Source: Bacteroidota bacterium (GTDB lineage Bacteria > Bacteroidota > Bacteroidia > Cytophagales > Cyclobacteriaceae). From it: a stretch of 64,000 nt of DNA. The position numbers were made by a program, and so were the translations under genes. Of this stretch, positions 1 to 8,410 are shown in pieces; the stretch's first letter is position 1, and the number at the start of each line of letters is the position of its first letter. The notes under the pieces are model-generated. The model did not search any database and was not told the origin of the DNA. It worked only from the letters and a program-made list of their open reading frames with translations. The stretch spans positions 241,467 to 305,466 of the forward strand of contig JAFDYT010000017.1 of NCBI GenBank assembly GCA_018266055.1, written 5' to 3'.

Positions 1-2
1 TG

Positions 3-1514
3 CTTGACTTGATGGAGGAATATCAGGCTTGGGAATATGATGCCAAAGTGCAGGAAATCACAGGTAAACTGGGCATCACAAACCTGGACCAGAAATTTGA
101 AGAGCTCTCTGGGGGTCAGCGCAAGCGTACGTTTCTGGCTCAAATGCTTCTCTCCCAGCCCGACTTGTTGGTGCTGGACGAACCCACCAACCACCTTGAC
201 CTCGAAGCTATTGAATGGCTTGAAAATTACTTGTCAGGGCAAAACATCACGCTGCTGATGGTCACCCACGATCGATACTTTCTGGACAATGTAGCTAACC
301 TGATCGTAGAGATAGACCGCGGCAAGCTCTTTTCATACAAAGGGAATTACGCCTACTTCCTCGAAAAGAAATCAGAGCGTGAAGAGATGCTGAAAACCGA
401 AGTGGCCAAAGCTCGCAGCCTCCTCAAAAAAGAACTGGAATGGATGCGCAAGCAACCGCGGGCACGCGGTACCAAAGCCAAATACCGCGTGGAGGCATTT
501 TATGAAATACAAGAGAAAGCATCGGTTAACCTGAAAAAGGAAAGGCTGGAACTTGATATTCAGGAACGACGTCAGGGAGGGAAAATACTGGAGCTTCATC
601 ACGTAAATAAAAAGTATGGCGAGAGGAAAATGGTCGATGACTTCTCTTACGTGTTTAAGAAAAAAGATCGTATTGGAGTAGTTGGGAAAAATGGAATCGG
701 AAAATCTACTTTTCTCGACCTTCTTACCGGGCAGACAAAACCTGACTCCGGCGAAATAATTCCGGGTGTGACTACAAAGATCGGATACTTCACGCAGGAA
801 ACGGAAAACCTGAATCCTGCGCATCGCGTGATTGAGGAAGTTAAAGAAATAGCTGAGTTCATCACGCTTGCCGACGGTACCTCCATATCTGCCTCCCGAT
901 TCCTCGAACTGTTTTTGTTTGCACCTGAAAAACAATACACATTTATCGAAAAATTAAGCGGTGGAGAGAAGAAAAGGCTGCAGCTTTTGAAAATTCTGGT
1001 GACCAATCCGAATTTCTTAATTCTCGACGAGCCGACCAACGACTTTGACATTGATACTCTCAATGTGCTGGAAGATTTCCTGGACAAGTTCAACGGCTGC
1101 CTGGTGCTCGTATCTCACGACCGCTATTTTATGGATCATTTAGTGGAAGAGCTTTTCGTGTTTGAAGGCGATGGTAAGATTCGGCAATTCAACGGCAATT
1201 ATTCTGATTACCGCACGTGGTTGGAAGAGAAAGAGGAAACAACAACACAACCTGAACCCGTGAAATCGGTGGCTCCGGCTGAGCAATCCAAAAAGGAAAA
1301 ACCCAAGCTTTCATTCAAAGAAAAGCAAGAGTACGAAGCGTTGACCCGGGAAATTGAAGAGCTAGAATCAAAGAAGTCACTTTTATCCAATAAGCTCAGT
1401 GACGAGTCCCTCGATCATCAGCAATTGGTAAGCCTTGGTCAGGAAATTGAGGCTATTTCGCAAACGATTGAAACAAAAACCAACCGCTGGATAGAATTGT
1501 CGGATTTGATTTAA
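3..1514 (+). CDS. ABC-F family ATPase (Uup/EttA-like), 5' end outside window
   Basis: The frame is open from the first base, so the gene begins upstream and its first Walker A is not visible. Numbering from the TTG at base 9, the first ATPase domain shows signature LSGGQ (33-37) and Walker B LVLDEPTNHLD (about 54-64). A charged linker follows, then a second domain with Walker A GKNGIGKST (226-234), signature LSGGE (316-320) and Walker B LDEPTND. There are no membrane segments. The C-terminus is a Lys/Glu-rich coiled coil (about 420-500) as in Uup. ABC-F proteins act on the ribosome (rescue, antibiotic protection) or on branched DNA; which role applies here cannot be told. The duplicated soluble ABC layout makes the family call firm. 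Confidence 0.93.
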   Translation, partial: LDLMEEYQAWEYDAKVQEITGKLGITNLDQKFEELSGGQRKRTFLAQMLLSQPDLLVLDEPTNHLDLEAIEWLENYLSGQNITLLMVTHDRYFLDNVANLIVEIDRGKLFSYKGNYAYFLEKKSEREEMLKTEVAKARSLLKKELEWMRKQPRARGTKAKYRVEAFYEIQEKASVNLKKERLELDIQERRQGGKILELHHVNKKYGERKMVDDFSYVFKKKDRIGVVGKNGIGKSTFLDLLTGQTKPDSGEIIPGVTTKIGYFTQETENLNPAHRVIEEVKEIAEFITLADGTSISASRFLELFLFAPEKQYTFIEKLSGGEKKRLQLLKILVTNPNFLILDEPTNDFDIDTLNVLEDFLDKFNGCLVLVSHDRYFMDHLVEELFVFEGDGKIRQFNGNYSDYRTWLEEKEETTTQPEPVKSVAPAEQSKKEKPKLSFKEKQEYEALTREIEELESKKSLLSNKLSDESLDHQQLVSLGQEIEAISQTIETKTNRWIELSDLI

Positions 1515-1606
1515 ACTGTAGCCTTTGAATTTTTTTATGGGGATTTCTGTTGAAGGCTTAAACTAAAAAGCCAGAGAAGACGTCTAATCAAGAAAAAAAT
1601 TCAGGT

Positions 1607-1765
1607 ATGATCAACTATACATTCAAAAAAGATCACAATCCGATCCACTCCACTGACTGGAGTAACTTTTACCAAAAGAGCTTTGCCTTAGCGCTCATTA
1701 ACTGGGAAATCAATCGTCAGGAAGACAGACTTAAGTCTGCAAAGACAGAATACCCGAAGAAATAA
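1607..1765 (+). CDS. small hypothetical protein (52 aa)
   Basis: ATG at 1607 opens 52 codons encoding a hydrophilic peptide, MINYTFKKDHNPIHSTDW at its start and ending in PKK. It has no signal peptide or membrane segment. The stop codon (1763-1765) abuts the stop of the convergent head-GIN gene at 1766, which is the tight packing expected of real genes. It lies 92 bp after the ABC-F gene and could be its last operon member. Composition (three Trp/Tyr-rich patches, balanced charge) looks protein-like rather than random. I do not recognise the family. Conservation of the reading frame in relatives would decide. Confidence 0.45.
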   Translation: MINYTFKKDHNPIHSTDWSNFYQKSFALALINWEINRQEDRLKSAKTEYPKK

Positions 1766-2458
1766 TTAATTCGTTTTCTTTACCGACCCTCCACTGCTGG
1801 AGTGTGTATTTGTACGGGCAGGATTTCCCCGGTATTTGATGTCAGCTCCACTGCTTGCATGAGCCTCAAGGTCTTTAGAAACCGAAACTTTAGCCTCAGC
1901 GCCGCTGCTGGCATTTACAACCACACTTTCACTTTCAAGGCGATACGTATCTACGTCACCGGCGCTGCTCACTTCTACATCCAGTTTGGGTGACTTGCCT
2001 TCCAATACTACTTCTCCAGCGCTTGATGTATCAACCATCGTTGAGTTAGCATCAACAGAGATTTCTACGTTTGCGGCACTAGATACGCTGATTTCCATAT
2101 CGCTAGTCTTAATAACACCTTCTGAAAAAACACTAGCCGCTGAACTTGCTGAAATCTTTTCCAGGTTCACGTATGTCACGTAAACCTTCACATTTACCTT
2201 GTTCCAAAAATTTCTACCGTCGCGCATCTTAATGCGTAGTGAACTCCCTTCAACTTGCGTGACCACGTCCGACAAAGATCCGTTCGTTATTTCAACACGG
2301 ACGCTTTCCTTATCTCCTTTTTTCAGATATGCATCAATGGCCTGAGAAACTTTGATTCCCCGGAAAGACCCAACGGATCGTGTTTCAGTTTGCTGTGCGA
2401 ATACGCCGATGGCGCTGATCCATATCCACAAAAAACCGATGATTGACTTCTTCATCAT
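1766..2458 (-). CDS. head GIN domain (DUF2807) exported protein
   Basis: A signal peptide (MMKKSIIGFLWIWISAIGVFAQ) is followed by a body made almost wholly of short beta-strand repeats rich in SSA/SSG, for example VSSAANVEIS and ASSGADIKY. This is the pattern of the DUF2807 putative auto-transporter adhesin/head GIN family common in Bacteroidota. I start it at the tandem ATG before KKS because the longer reading (from 2491) adds a non-signal leader. It should be periplasmic or at the outer membrane; the family's role is not established. It is monocistronic and convergent with the 52-aa gene. A related but distinct beta-repeat protein (DUF4097) lies at 41954-42910. Confidence 0.85.
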   Translation of the reverse strand: MMKKSIIGFLWIWISAIGVFAQQTETRSVGSFRGIKVSQAIDAYLKKGDKESVRVEITNGSLSDVVTQVEGSSLRIKMRDGRNFWNKVNVKVYVTYVNLEKISASSAASVFSEGVIKTSDMEISVSSAANVEISVDANSTMVDTSSAGEVVLEGKSPKLDVEVSSAGDVDTYRLESESVVVNASSGAEAKVSVSKDLEAHASSGADIKYRGNPARTNTHSSSGGSVKKTN

Positions 2459-2615
2459 AATATTTTGAATTTGACGTAAGGACAAACCCAATTGAATAAG
2501 GTTGCTTGACGTGCTGATTTGGCTTAATTTTTTTTTGGAGGATGTAAGAAATAAAATGGTTTTTAACTAAATTTCGTTAATCGATCCTATATTTTCGCGT
2601 AAATATTAAAACATC

Positions 2616-3008
2616 ATGATAAAAGAACAACTAAATGTATTGATAAACCTTGCAGCCAGCGATAATACTGTGGCTGAAAAGGAAGCCAAAGTCATTCATA
2701 TGATTGCCAAAGCCAATGGGATATCGAAAGACGAAGTGGATGCCATGATGAAAAAACCCCAGGCTATTGGCGACCTCTCCTCCCTCACTGAAGACCAGAA
2801 ATTTGAAAACTTATATCACCTTATCCAACTCATGAAGAGCGATGGCCAGGTGTTTAAAAGCGAAATTCACTTTTGCGAACAAGTAGCCGAAAAGCTGGGC
2901 TACAAAAAAGGCGTTGTGGCTGAACTCTCATCCCGCATCTACAGCGATCCTACTATCACTTCCGACCGCAAGTTGTTGATGGATCGGGCGCACAAGTTTT
3001 TGAAATGA
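2616..3008 (+). CDS. TerB-like protein
   Basis: A 130-aa, all-helical, cytosolic protein starting MIKEQLNVLINLAASD and containing the TerB-type pattern of an acidic helix near the N-terminus, then DGQVFKSEIHFCEQVAEKLG in the second half. TerB-fold proteins bind metal or act as membrane-associated scaffolds; this stand-alone version has no ter operon around it, so tellurite resistance should not be assumed. A close paralogue is at 33686-34072, sharing QLN(V/I)LI, DQKFE and the KLG(Y/F)KK core. A terminator hairpin (3029-3056) follows. A weak -7-like TATATTTT sits at 2588-2595. Confidence 0.8.
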   Translation: MIKEQLNVLINLAASDNTVAEKEAKVIHMIAKANGISKDEVDAMMKKPQAIGDLSSLTEDQKFENLYHLIQLMKSDGQVFKSEIHFCEQVAEKLGYKKGVVAELSSRIYSDPTITSDRKLLMDRAHKFLK

Positions 3009-3028
3009 TCTTTGCGTACTGCAAACAC

Positions 3029-3056
3029 AAGGCTACCCAAAAGGTGGCCTTTTTTT
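3029..3056 (+). terminator. rho-independent terminator after terB-like gene
   Basis: A 9-bp stem AAGGCTACC/GGTGGCCTT with one G-U pair and a 5-nt loop is followed by a run of eight T. It lies 21 bp after the TerB-like stop and overlaps the stop codon of the opposing gene at 3055. Confidence 0.8.
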
Positions 3057-5040
3057 ATGGCTTCCTACTCCGCAATAGCTGACTTCCTTCCGTGGTAAGA
3101 TTATTATCCACCATTCTGTTGTTGTACTGTTGAATAAAAGCCTTCAAAGACTGCTCCATGTTGCGAACGGTATCAGGCATTTGAGTGACAAGATTGGCCT
3201 TCAAAAATTTATCTTCTTTAAAACGAAATAAGGCTGTGGATTTGGTGCCATCAAACTGCAAAAGGAAATCGCCACGAAAAAGCTGATAGGTATTATTCAA
3301 ATAATTGAAAGCAAAAGGGGCCGAGTGATCGTGGAGGATGTCGCGCCCAAAAGCGACATACGGCTTGTCGTAGTGCAACAACCCAAGAATGGTAGGCATA
3401 ATATCCACTTGCTGAATAATCTCCGGCCTTAGACCTCCACCGTTCTCGCCGGGTTGAAAAAAGAAAATTGGTATCGAAAAATAGCCCCAGGCGGAATTGT
3501 ACTCAGGCACCTGAATCTCCGCCGATGCATGATCGGCCGTGATGACGAAGATGGTGTTTTTAAACCACGGCATGGTGCTGGCCTTTTTAAAAAATTGTCG
3601 CAACGCAAAATCCGTGTATTCAATAGTTCGGTGAACCAATTTGGGGCCACCCTTAAATTTACTTTCATATCCTTCCGGCAAATTGTAGGGATGGTGAGAA
3701 GAGACAGTAAAAAGAGTAGTGAAAAAAGGTTCCTTAAAAGTATTCATTGATGAGGCGAAGTACTGCAGGAAAGGTTCGTCCCAAATTCCCCAGATGCCGT
3801 CAAAGTCTTTGTCATTATTGTACTCGGTCTTTCCGTAATACTGATCGAATCCTGAAAGTTTAGCGAACGCATCAAAGCCCATCGATCCATTCGGGGCACC
3901 GTGAAAGAATGCGGTGTGGTATTTTTTTTCTTTAAGCAAACTCGCCAGGCTATTGATTTTATTTCCTGAAAAGTGTGAAAGCACGTACGGCACTTCAATG
4001 GATGGAATACTGCTGATTACTGAAGGCATGGCGTCGATTGACTTGCGGCCATTGGCCAGCGAATACTGGTACGATCGGCTTACCGCAATAAGCGAGTCAA
4101 GAAACGGTGTATAGCCTTTGTATTTTCCCCCGTCGACATCCTTGTTATAAGCGCCTACAAATTCCTTTGAGAAACTTTCGAGGATCAGGATCACCACGTT
4201 CTTTGCATTCGGCAGAGCGCTGGAATCAGCTGCCTTGCGTACCGGCGTGAACACGGTTTCCAACTCTGCCTCCGAAGAAAAGTATTTCACCTTTTTGATC
4301 ACATTGGCTTTTGCCGTTCGCATCAGTGCAAATGGCGTATTGAGTACAAGTCCAATGTCGTTCGGGGTCTCGGCGTAAGCGGCAGCATTACTGAGGGTGA
4401 TAGGCCTGGTGCTGCTTCTAAAGCCCCCTCTGGCTCCTCCTACAAAAAGATAAATACTTACCAACATGGCGATCACGCCGCCTAAGTAAAAGATTGTCTT
4501 ACTCTGGATTTGAGGTCCAGAATACTTCAATCTCTTGCCAACATAAAAAAGAACTGCAACGAGGCCAATCCAGAAAAGTACTGCATACCAATAATCCCAT
4601 ATAAATTGAAATGCCAGCCGGCCAAGGTTAGCTTCATTCTTAAATTGATCGATTACACTTAAGGTGGTTCTGCGAAGAGTAAATCGGTAGTAAATGAAAT
4701 CGATGGTGTTTAAGGCAAAGGCTATAGAGTTTACAACCACAAAAATCCAGAAGAGCGTTTTCTTATAAACCGATTTAAATCTCCACGAAATAGGCAGAAT
4801 CGCCAGAAGGATAAAGAGCGAATTGGAATACAGGGTGGCCGAGAGATCGAAGCGTAAACCGCCCAGAAGTATCACACTAAATCTGGACCAATTCATGTCG
4901 GCATAAAAGGGCCGATTGAAAAAGTAAAAACCAACCCTTGAAATAGTGTAGAGTACCATCACCAGAGTCAGGCTCAAAACCAGAAAACCGTAGATGTTTC
5001 CTTTGGCTTTAAGTCCCGAGAAAATATTCTTACCCGTCAT
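3055..5040 (-). CDS. LTA synthase family membrane sulfatase/phosphotransferase-like protein
   Basis: 661 aa. About five membrane helices occupy residues 15-200 and precede an extracytoplasmic alkaline-phosphatase-superfamily domain. Visible metal/catalytic motifs are ILESFSKEF (E288), NGRKSIDAMPS (S334 at the nucleophile position, where LtaS has Thr), SSHHPYNLPEGYE (H449/H450) and TADHAS (D503, H504). The length and layout match LtaS/MdoB-type enzymes, which move phosphoglycerol or phosphoethanolamine groups onto envelope glycans or lipids. Bacteroidota lack classical lipoteichoic acid, so the acceptor here is unknown. It is divergent from the barrel gene at 5172, each with its own TAnnTTTG element. 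Confidence 0.88.
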   Translation of the reverse strand: MTGKNIFSGLKAKGNIYGFLVLSLTLVMVLYTISRVGFYFFNRPFYADMNWSRFSVILLGGLRFDLSATLYSNSLFILLAILPISWRFKSVYKKTLFWIFVVVNSIAFALNTIDFIYYRFTLRRTTLSVIDQFKNEANLGRLAFQFIWDYWYAVLFWIGLVAVLFYVGKRLKYSGPQIQSKTIFYLGGVIAMLVSIYLFVGGARGGFRSSTRPITLSNAAAYAETPNDIGLVLNTPFALMRTAKANVIKKVKYFSSEAELETVFTPVRKAADSSALPNAKNVVILILESFSKEFVGAYNKDVDGGKYKGYTPFLDSLIAVSRSYQYSLANGRKSIDAMPSVISSIPSIEVPYVLSHFSGNKINSLASLLKEKKYHTAFFHGAPNGSMGFDAFAKLSGFDQYYGKTEYNNDKDFDGIWGIWDEPFLQYFASSMNTFKEPFFTTLFTVSSHHPYNLPEGYESKFKGGPKLVHRTIEYTDFALRQFFKKASTMPWFKNTIFVITADHASAEIQVPEYNSAWGYFSIPIFFFQPGENGGGLRPEIIQQVDIMPTILGLLHYDKPYVAFGRDILHDHSAPFAFNYLNNTYQLFRGDFLLQFDGTKSTALFRFKEDKFLKANLVTQMPDTVRNMEQSLKAFIQQYNNRMVDNNLTTEGSQLLRSRKP

Positions 5041-5059
5041 AGCGTTAAATAAGTTAAGC

Positions 5060-5067
5060 CAAAATTA
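5060..5067 (-). promoter_or_regulatory. TAnnTTTG -7 element for the LTA-synthase-like gene
   Basis: On the minus strand the sequence reads TAATTTTG, an exact match to the Bacteroidota -7 consensus, 20 bp upstream of the ATG at 5040. No clear -33 TTTG is present. Confidence 0.45.
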
Positions 5068-5090
5068 ATTCAATGATTCAGTATTTATCT

Positions 5091-5098
5091 TAGTTTTG
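5091..5098 (+). promoter_or_regulatory. TAnnTTTG -7 element for the barrel gene
   Basis: TAGTTTTG is an exact match to the consensus and lies 73 bp before the ATG at 5172, which implies a leader of roughly 65 nt. It forms a divergent pair with the element at 5060-5067. Confidence 0.45.
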
Positions 5099-5171
5099 TA
5101 AATTAGGCTTGCTTTAAAAGCCTACCTAAGTCCTATTTTGAACAATTAATTAATCCAATTACCCCACAAGA

Positions 5172-6128
5172 ATGAGGTATTTGATTGCTAGTTCGCTCTT
5201 CCTTATTGCCGTTACCTCTGTTGGCCAGAATATTGAATCCTTTGGGGTGTATGGCGGTTTTAACATACCCTTTACGGTTGATCAAGGTTTAAAGAATGAC
5301 CCGCGTTTCTACGGTAAATTTACCCTTCGAGGAACTCCTGTCGGTTTCACCTATGGTTATGACAAAGTCGGCTACGGTTTTCTGGTTACTCCCGGATACA
5401 TGCAGATCGGTCAGAAGTTCACTATCGTGAATTATCTCGGTGGTAATGTAGGGACACGCGACGTGACCATGGATTATTTTTCTGTGCCCGTGGCGCTGAA
5501 GCTTCACCTCAATGACATAGCCTTTTTCAGATTAAGTATTGTTGCCGCTTTAAATTTTAGTTATCTGGTGAAAGGCCAGGAGACACTAACGGTGAATGCC
5601 TCGCCAAGCGCCCGAAAATTAACCTACCCTATCGGAATAAGTGTACCGACTGACCCAGGTTATCAGGTAGCCTATGACGGTGTGTATGTGCCTACGCTTA
5701 ACAACAGCATATATGTGTCGAGTGATAAGTTTGCTTCATTTCAAGTTTTTGGTGGCGTAGGATTTCACTCTGACTTTGACTTAAACGACACCTGGAGTCT
5801 CAATTTTGATGGACGCGCGAATTTCGGAATCTTCGATCCTCGGAAAAGCAGTTACATCAGCCAGCTAAAGAACCCCTCCGGCCCGCCTGGTGTTGACCCT
5901 ACCGGCCTGCCCAAACTGGATACCAATCCCGGCGCACCTGATATTTATGGCCAGCGCAGAGACATTTATCTTTCAGCTTCCTTTGGCATCTCACGGATTA
6001 TTCAGATCAAGGAGAAATTCCACTCCAAAAGAACCGCTCCTCATAAGCCCGGTTCACCCAAAATCAAGAGCCCAAAGCCAAAATCAGACCGGAGCAATAA
6101 GCCATTACGCAAACCTAAAAAGCCATAA
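5172..6128 (+). CDS. outer-membrane beta-barrel protein with basic C-terminal tail
   Basis: 318 aa with a signal peptide (about residues 1-19, ending SVGQN). The body is an alternating aromatic/polar beta-strand pattern typical of the Bacteroidota outer membrane beta-barrel family (PF13568-like), for example FGVYGGFNIPF and FQVFGGVGFHSDFD. It then leaves the barrel pattern: the last 37 or so residues are Lys/Pro/Ser-rich and strongly basic (GSPKIKSPKPKSDRSNKP and onward), unlike a normal barrel end, which closes on an aromatic. The tail may bind peptidoglycan, LPS or nucleic acid, or be periplasmic. It is expressed alone from its own promoter and is followed by a strong terminator shared with the convergent lipoprotein gene. 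Confidence 0.75.
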   Translation: MRYLIASSLFLIAVTSVGQNIESFGVYGGFNIPFTVDQGLKNDPRFYGKFTLRGTPVGFTYGYDKVGYGFLVTPGYMQIGQKFTIVNYLGGNVGTRDVTMDYFSVPVALKLHLNDIAFFRLSIVAALNFSYLVKGQETLTVNASPSARKLTYPIGISVPTDPGYQVAYDGVYVPTLNNSIYVSSDKFASFQVFGGVGFHSDFDLNDTWSLNFDGRANFGIFDPRKSSYISQLKNPSGPPGVDPTGLPKLDTNPGAPDIYGQRRDIYLSASFGISRIIQIKEKFHSKRTAPHKPGSPKIKSPKPKSDRSNKPLRKPKKP

Positions 6129-6133
6129 AATAA

Positions 6134-6162
6134 AAAGCCCCGATCGTTTAGACCGGGGCTTT
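6134..6162. terminator. bidirectional terminator
   Basis: AAAGCCCCG/CGGGGCTTT forms a 9-bp stem (6134-6142 with 6154-6162), preceded by an A-run and followed by T. It sits between the convergent barrel (ends 6128) and lipoprotein (ends 6182) genes, so it can serve both. Confidence 0.8.
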
Positions 6163-6181
6163 CACTTAAACTCTTCTCGGA

Positions 6182-6766
6182 TTAGTTGCCATTCTTTTGG
6201 GCTGCCATTTTATCCATCTCTTTGTTAAAAGTGTCTTTGAATTTCTCGTAGTCATAATCCACTTTCAACTTGTCGTCTTTTGAAAGACGTTGATTGTATT
6301 GCTGAACAAGGTCATCGGCAGAAAGTTCGATGGCAATGTAAGTTTTATAGTTTCCTTCTTTAGTTTGAACCAGTTTCTCACAGATCGTGCGGATACCTTG
6401 CAAGGTTTGATCCACAACTTCACGGTTAAGGCTCTCAAACTTTTGCTCTAACTCTTCCTTTTTATTCATTGAGGTAGAGTTAGTATAGTTGTCAGTCACC
6501 GTCTTTACTGTGGTTTGGATGGCCTGAGCGAGTTCGTTGCGTGCGTTAGTCAAGGCTTTCTTTTTAGAAGTTACCTGGTCCATGCTCTCGCCGATAGAAT
6601 TGGCACGGAAAACTTTGTTCGTGGTAAAGAAATCAGGGCCAGAGCAAGGTACCACTACTTCTTTTTCACCATCTGGTACTTTTTGTTGCGTCTTGCAACC
6701 TCCGATCAACGCAGCGGCAAAAGCAACTGCAACTATTGAATAAATTCTGACTTTTTTCATATTCAT
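6182..6766 (-). CDS. exported lipoprotein, LPP20-like
   Basis: 194 aa. An N-terminal signal with lipobox LIGGC makes it a lipoprotein cleaved before Cys24. The mature part begins with a Lys/Gln-rich linker, then an LPP20-like core (FRANSIGESMDQVTSKKKAL, NARNELAQAIQ, later YKTYIAIELSADDL), in which a small alpha/beta domain is interrupted by long helices. The C-terminus is a charged helix. The larger gene directly upstream (6872-8263) encodes a second lipoprotein with the same kind of domain, so the two are probably co-transcribed and may form a complex at the envelope. Function is unknown in Bacteroidota; LPP20 itself is an outer-membrane lipoprotein of Helicobacter. Confidence 0.7.
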   Translation of the reverse strand: MNMKKVRIYSIVAVAFAAALIGGCKTQQKVPDGEKEVVVPCSGPDFFTTNKVFRANSIGESMDQVTSKKKALTNARNELAQAIQTTVKTVTDNYTNSTSMNKKEELEQKFESLNREVVDQTLQGIRTICEKLVQTKEGNYKTYIAIELSADDLVQQYNQRLSKDDKLKVDYDYEKFKDTFNKEMDKMAAQKNGN

Positions 6767-6871
6767 TGGGTTAATTATTGGTTTTACAAGTTACGATAAA
6801 GCAAGTTTAAGGCCATTTTTTAATCATGAAATAATTTAAAGCATAGATCATGAAAAACTCAATTGGTTTAA

Positions 6872-8263
6872 TCACTGCAAAATTGCGTTGAGCAACTCCG
6901 GCAAAGTCTGACCATCCAAATTTTCGATCAACTTATTATAGGCATCCTGACTACTGCGCTCATAATCCAAACTAAATCCTTTAATCCGGTCGAGAGTGGT
7001 AGCATAGATTTCCTTGCTGTCTTTAACGGTGGAAACGCGGATAACGGATGTAGCGTAGGTAATATAAATGCTTCCTGAAACCGCCCCTTTCTCTGAATTT
7101 GAGTTTACATCCAACGCCAGCTCTGCTTTATTCATGTCGCTGGTGAACTCAAAGCCGGCAGTAGCAAGGTAATTCTTAATCTTATTGGCTACCTGCTGAT
7201 TTACTTTATCAACACCGAGGTTTTTCTCCTTCGCGGTCAGATAAACCAGTGGGCGCTGCACACTCATGACCACCACTCCTTTCGGCACTACGATTTTTTG
7301 AGCCACCAACGAGTAGATATCGGAAGGATTGTCTCCGGCGAATTTCAATACATTCACTTTAACAGCTAAGGTTTGTTCAAGGTCGCGTGCACTTATTTTC
7401 GTTAGTAATATTTTCACCTGACCGTTATCGTCGGTTTTATAGTCGGGGAATACATCGCCGGCGCCCTTCTCGAAGGTAGCAATCAGCGGGAGGCCTGAGA
7501 TTGGCTTTTGTGTGGCCTTGTTCACCACTTTCGCTGTTACGGTTTGACCACTTTGTGCGACAATCCGGTTGATCACCAGTTGAGCCGGGGTAACGACCAA
7601 TTGCATCTTATCCAAAAGCAATTGCATGCTGGCTATAATCTCGTTGGTGAGCAGAATATCGTTGCCTTCAAATTGAATGCGCAGCGGATCTGCGAGGTAT
7701 TTTTCGATAGCGCGGAAGCCCTGATAGTAAAAGCCAAGCGCGGTGACGGGGTCATTATTTTTCTCTGATTGTCGTGCTTTAGTAAAAAAATCAAGGCCAA
7801 GAGTTACTGCATTTCTCTTTTGTTCGTCTTTAATTTCTTTGTAGCGCTGTTTCGAAAGTCGATAATACACCCAATAATTGCGATCATCTTGCCACACATC
7901 GGCTTGTTCAAATTCTTCAATATCATCCGCAGCCGTAGTTTGTATCATCTGTTGATACTTCTCTGAAAAGCCTTTGCCGTCATCCAACTGATTAAGTACC
8001 GAAGTTGAGGAGACGTTGACTTTTATTCCAGAGACAAGATCTTCGAGTGCGCTTTTCTTGGCTTCCTGAACATAATTGTTCTGACCGTCTTTAGTGGCAT
8101 GGCCAATGCCGACATAATACAGGGCATCATCGGGTTTAACACTCAGCCATGCGGGTTGAGGATTTTCATTTTTCTTACCTTTTTTCTTTGAGGATTTACT
8201 TTGCGTAACTGCCGGAGAGCAGCTTACCAGAATTGCGAAGGCAAAAATAAACAGTCTTTTCAC
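6872..8263 (-). CDS. LPP20-family lipoprotein with Ig-like and C-terminal domains
   Basis: 463 aa, GTG start at 8263; no in-frame ATG lies nearby, and the signal FAFAILVSC follows at once. After a Lys-rich linker comes an LPP20-type domain (YYVGIGHATKDGQNNYVQEA, then YWVYYRLSKQRYKEI). A helical hairpin resembling a tetratricopeptide follows (LGFYYQGFRAIEKYL). The middle (about 235-310) looks like an Ig/carboxypeptidase-regulatory-type beta domain (KPISGLPLIATFEKGAGD). The end resembles the alpha/beta domain seen in curli-assembly/TolB-N-like proteins (TAGFEFTSDMNKAELALDV). It has its own -7 element TACTTTTG at 8286-8293. The order (this gene, then the 194-aa lipoprotein) suggests one transcript. 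Confidence 0.7.
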   Translation of the reverse strand: MKRLFIFAFAILVSCSPAVTQSKSSKKKGKKNENPQPAWLSVKPDDALYYVGIGHATKDGQNNYVQEAKKSALEDLVSGIKVNVSSTSVLNQLDDGKGFSEKYQQMIQTTAADDIEEFEQADVWQDDRNYWVYYRLSKQRYKEIKDEQKRNAVTLGLDFFTKARQSEKNNDPVTALGFYYQGFRAIEKYLADPLRIQFEGNDILLTNEIIASMQLLLDKMQLVVTPAQLVINRIVAQSGQTVTAKVVNKATQKPISGLPLIATFEKGAGDVFPDYKTDDNGQVKILLTKISARDLEQTLAVKVNVLKFAGDNPSDIYSLVAQKIVVPKGVVVMSVQRPLVYLTAKEKNLGVDKVNQQVANKIKNYLATAGFEFTSDMNKAELALDVNSNSEKGAVSGSIYITYATSVIRVSTVKDSKEIYATTLDRIKGFSLDYERSSQDAYNKLIENLDGQTLPELLNAILQ

Positions 8264-8285
8264 AGGCTTTTCGATTTGACAAGAT

Positions 8286-8293
8286 CAAAAGTA
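8286..8293 (-). promoter_or_regulatory. TAnnTTTG -7 element for the LPP20 lipoprotein pair
   Basis: Minus-strand TACTTTTG, an exact consensus match, lies 22 bp upstream of the GTG start at 8263. This supports that start codon. Confidence 0.45.
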
Positions 8294-8360
8294 GCGATAA
8301 GTATGCCAATTAACACAAATTCCACAGATTGGTCCAGATAAAATCTACGTTACCAGTAAA

Positions 8361-8392
8361 AGCAAAAGAGCCGCCTTTCGGGCAGCTCTTTT
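8361..8392 (-). terminator. terminator after rplT
   Basis: A 12-bp stem (8364-8375 with 8381-8392, one G-U pair) with a 5-nt loop carries a T-run on the minus strand. It lies about 20 bp beyond the rplT stop and ends the thrS/infC/rpmI/rplT transcript. Confidence 0.8.
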
Positions 8393-8410
8393 GTATAACT
8401 AAGCTCGTTT

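Noticed and set aside
647-1093. Minus-strand frames across the ABC-F gene (372-935, 647-1093)
   Set aside because: Shadows of the plus-strand ATPase gene, which has unmistakable motifs.
2616-3008. Tellurite-resistance annotation
   Set aside because: Only TerB-like proteins are present, without the rest of a ter operon; a resistance role is not supported.
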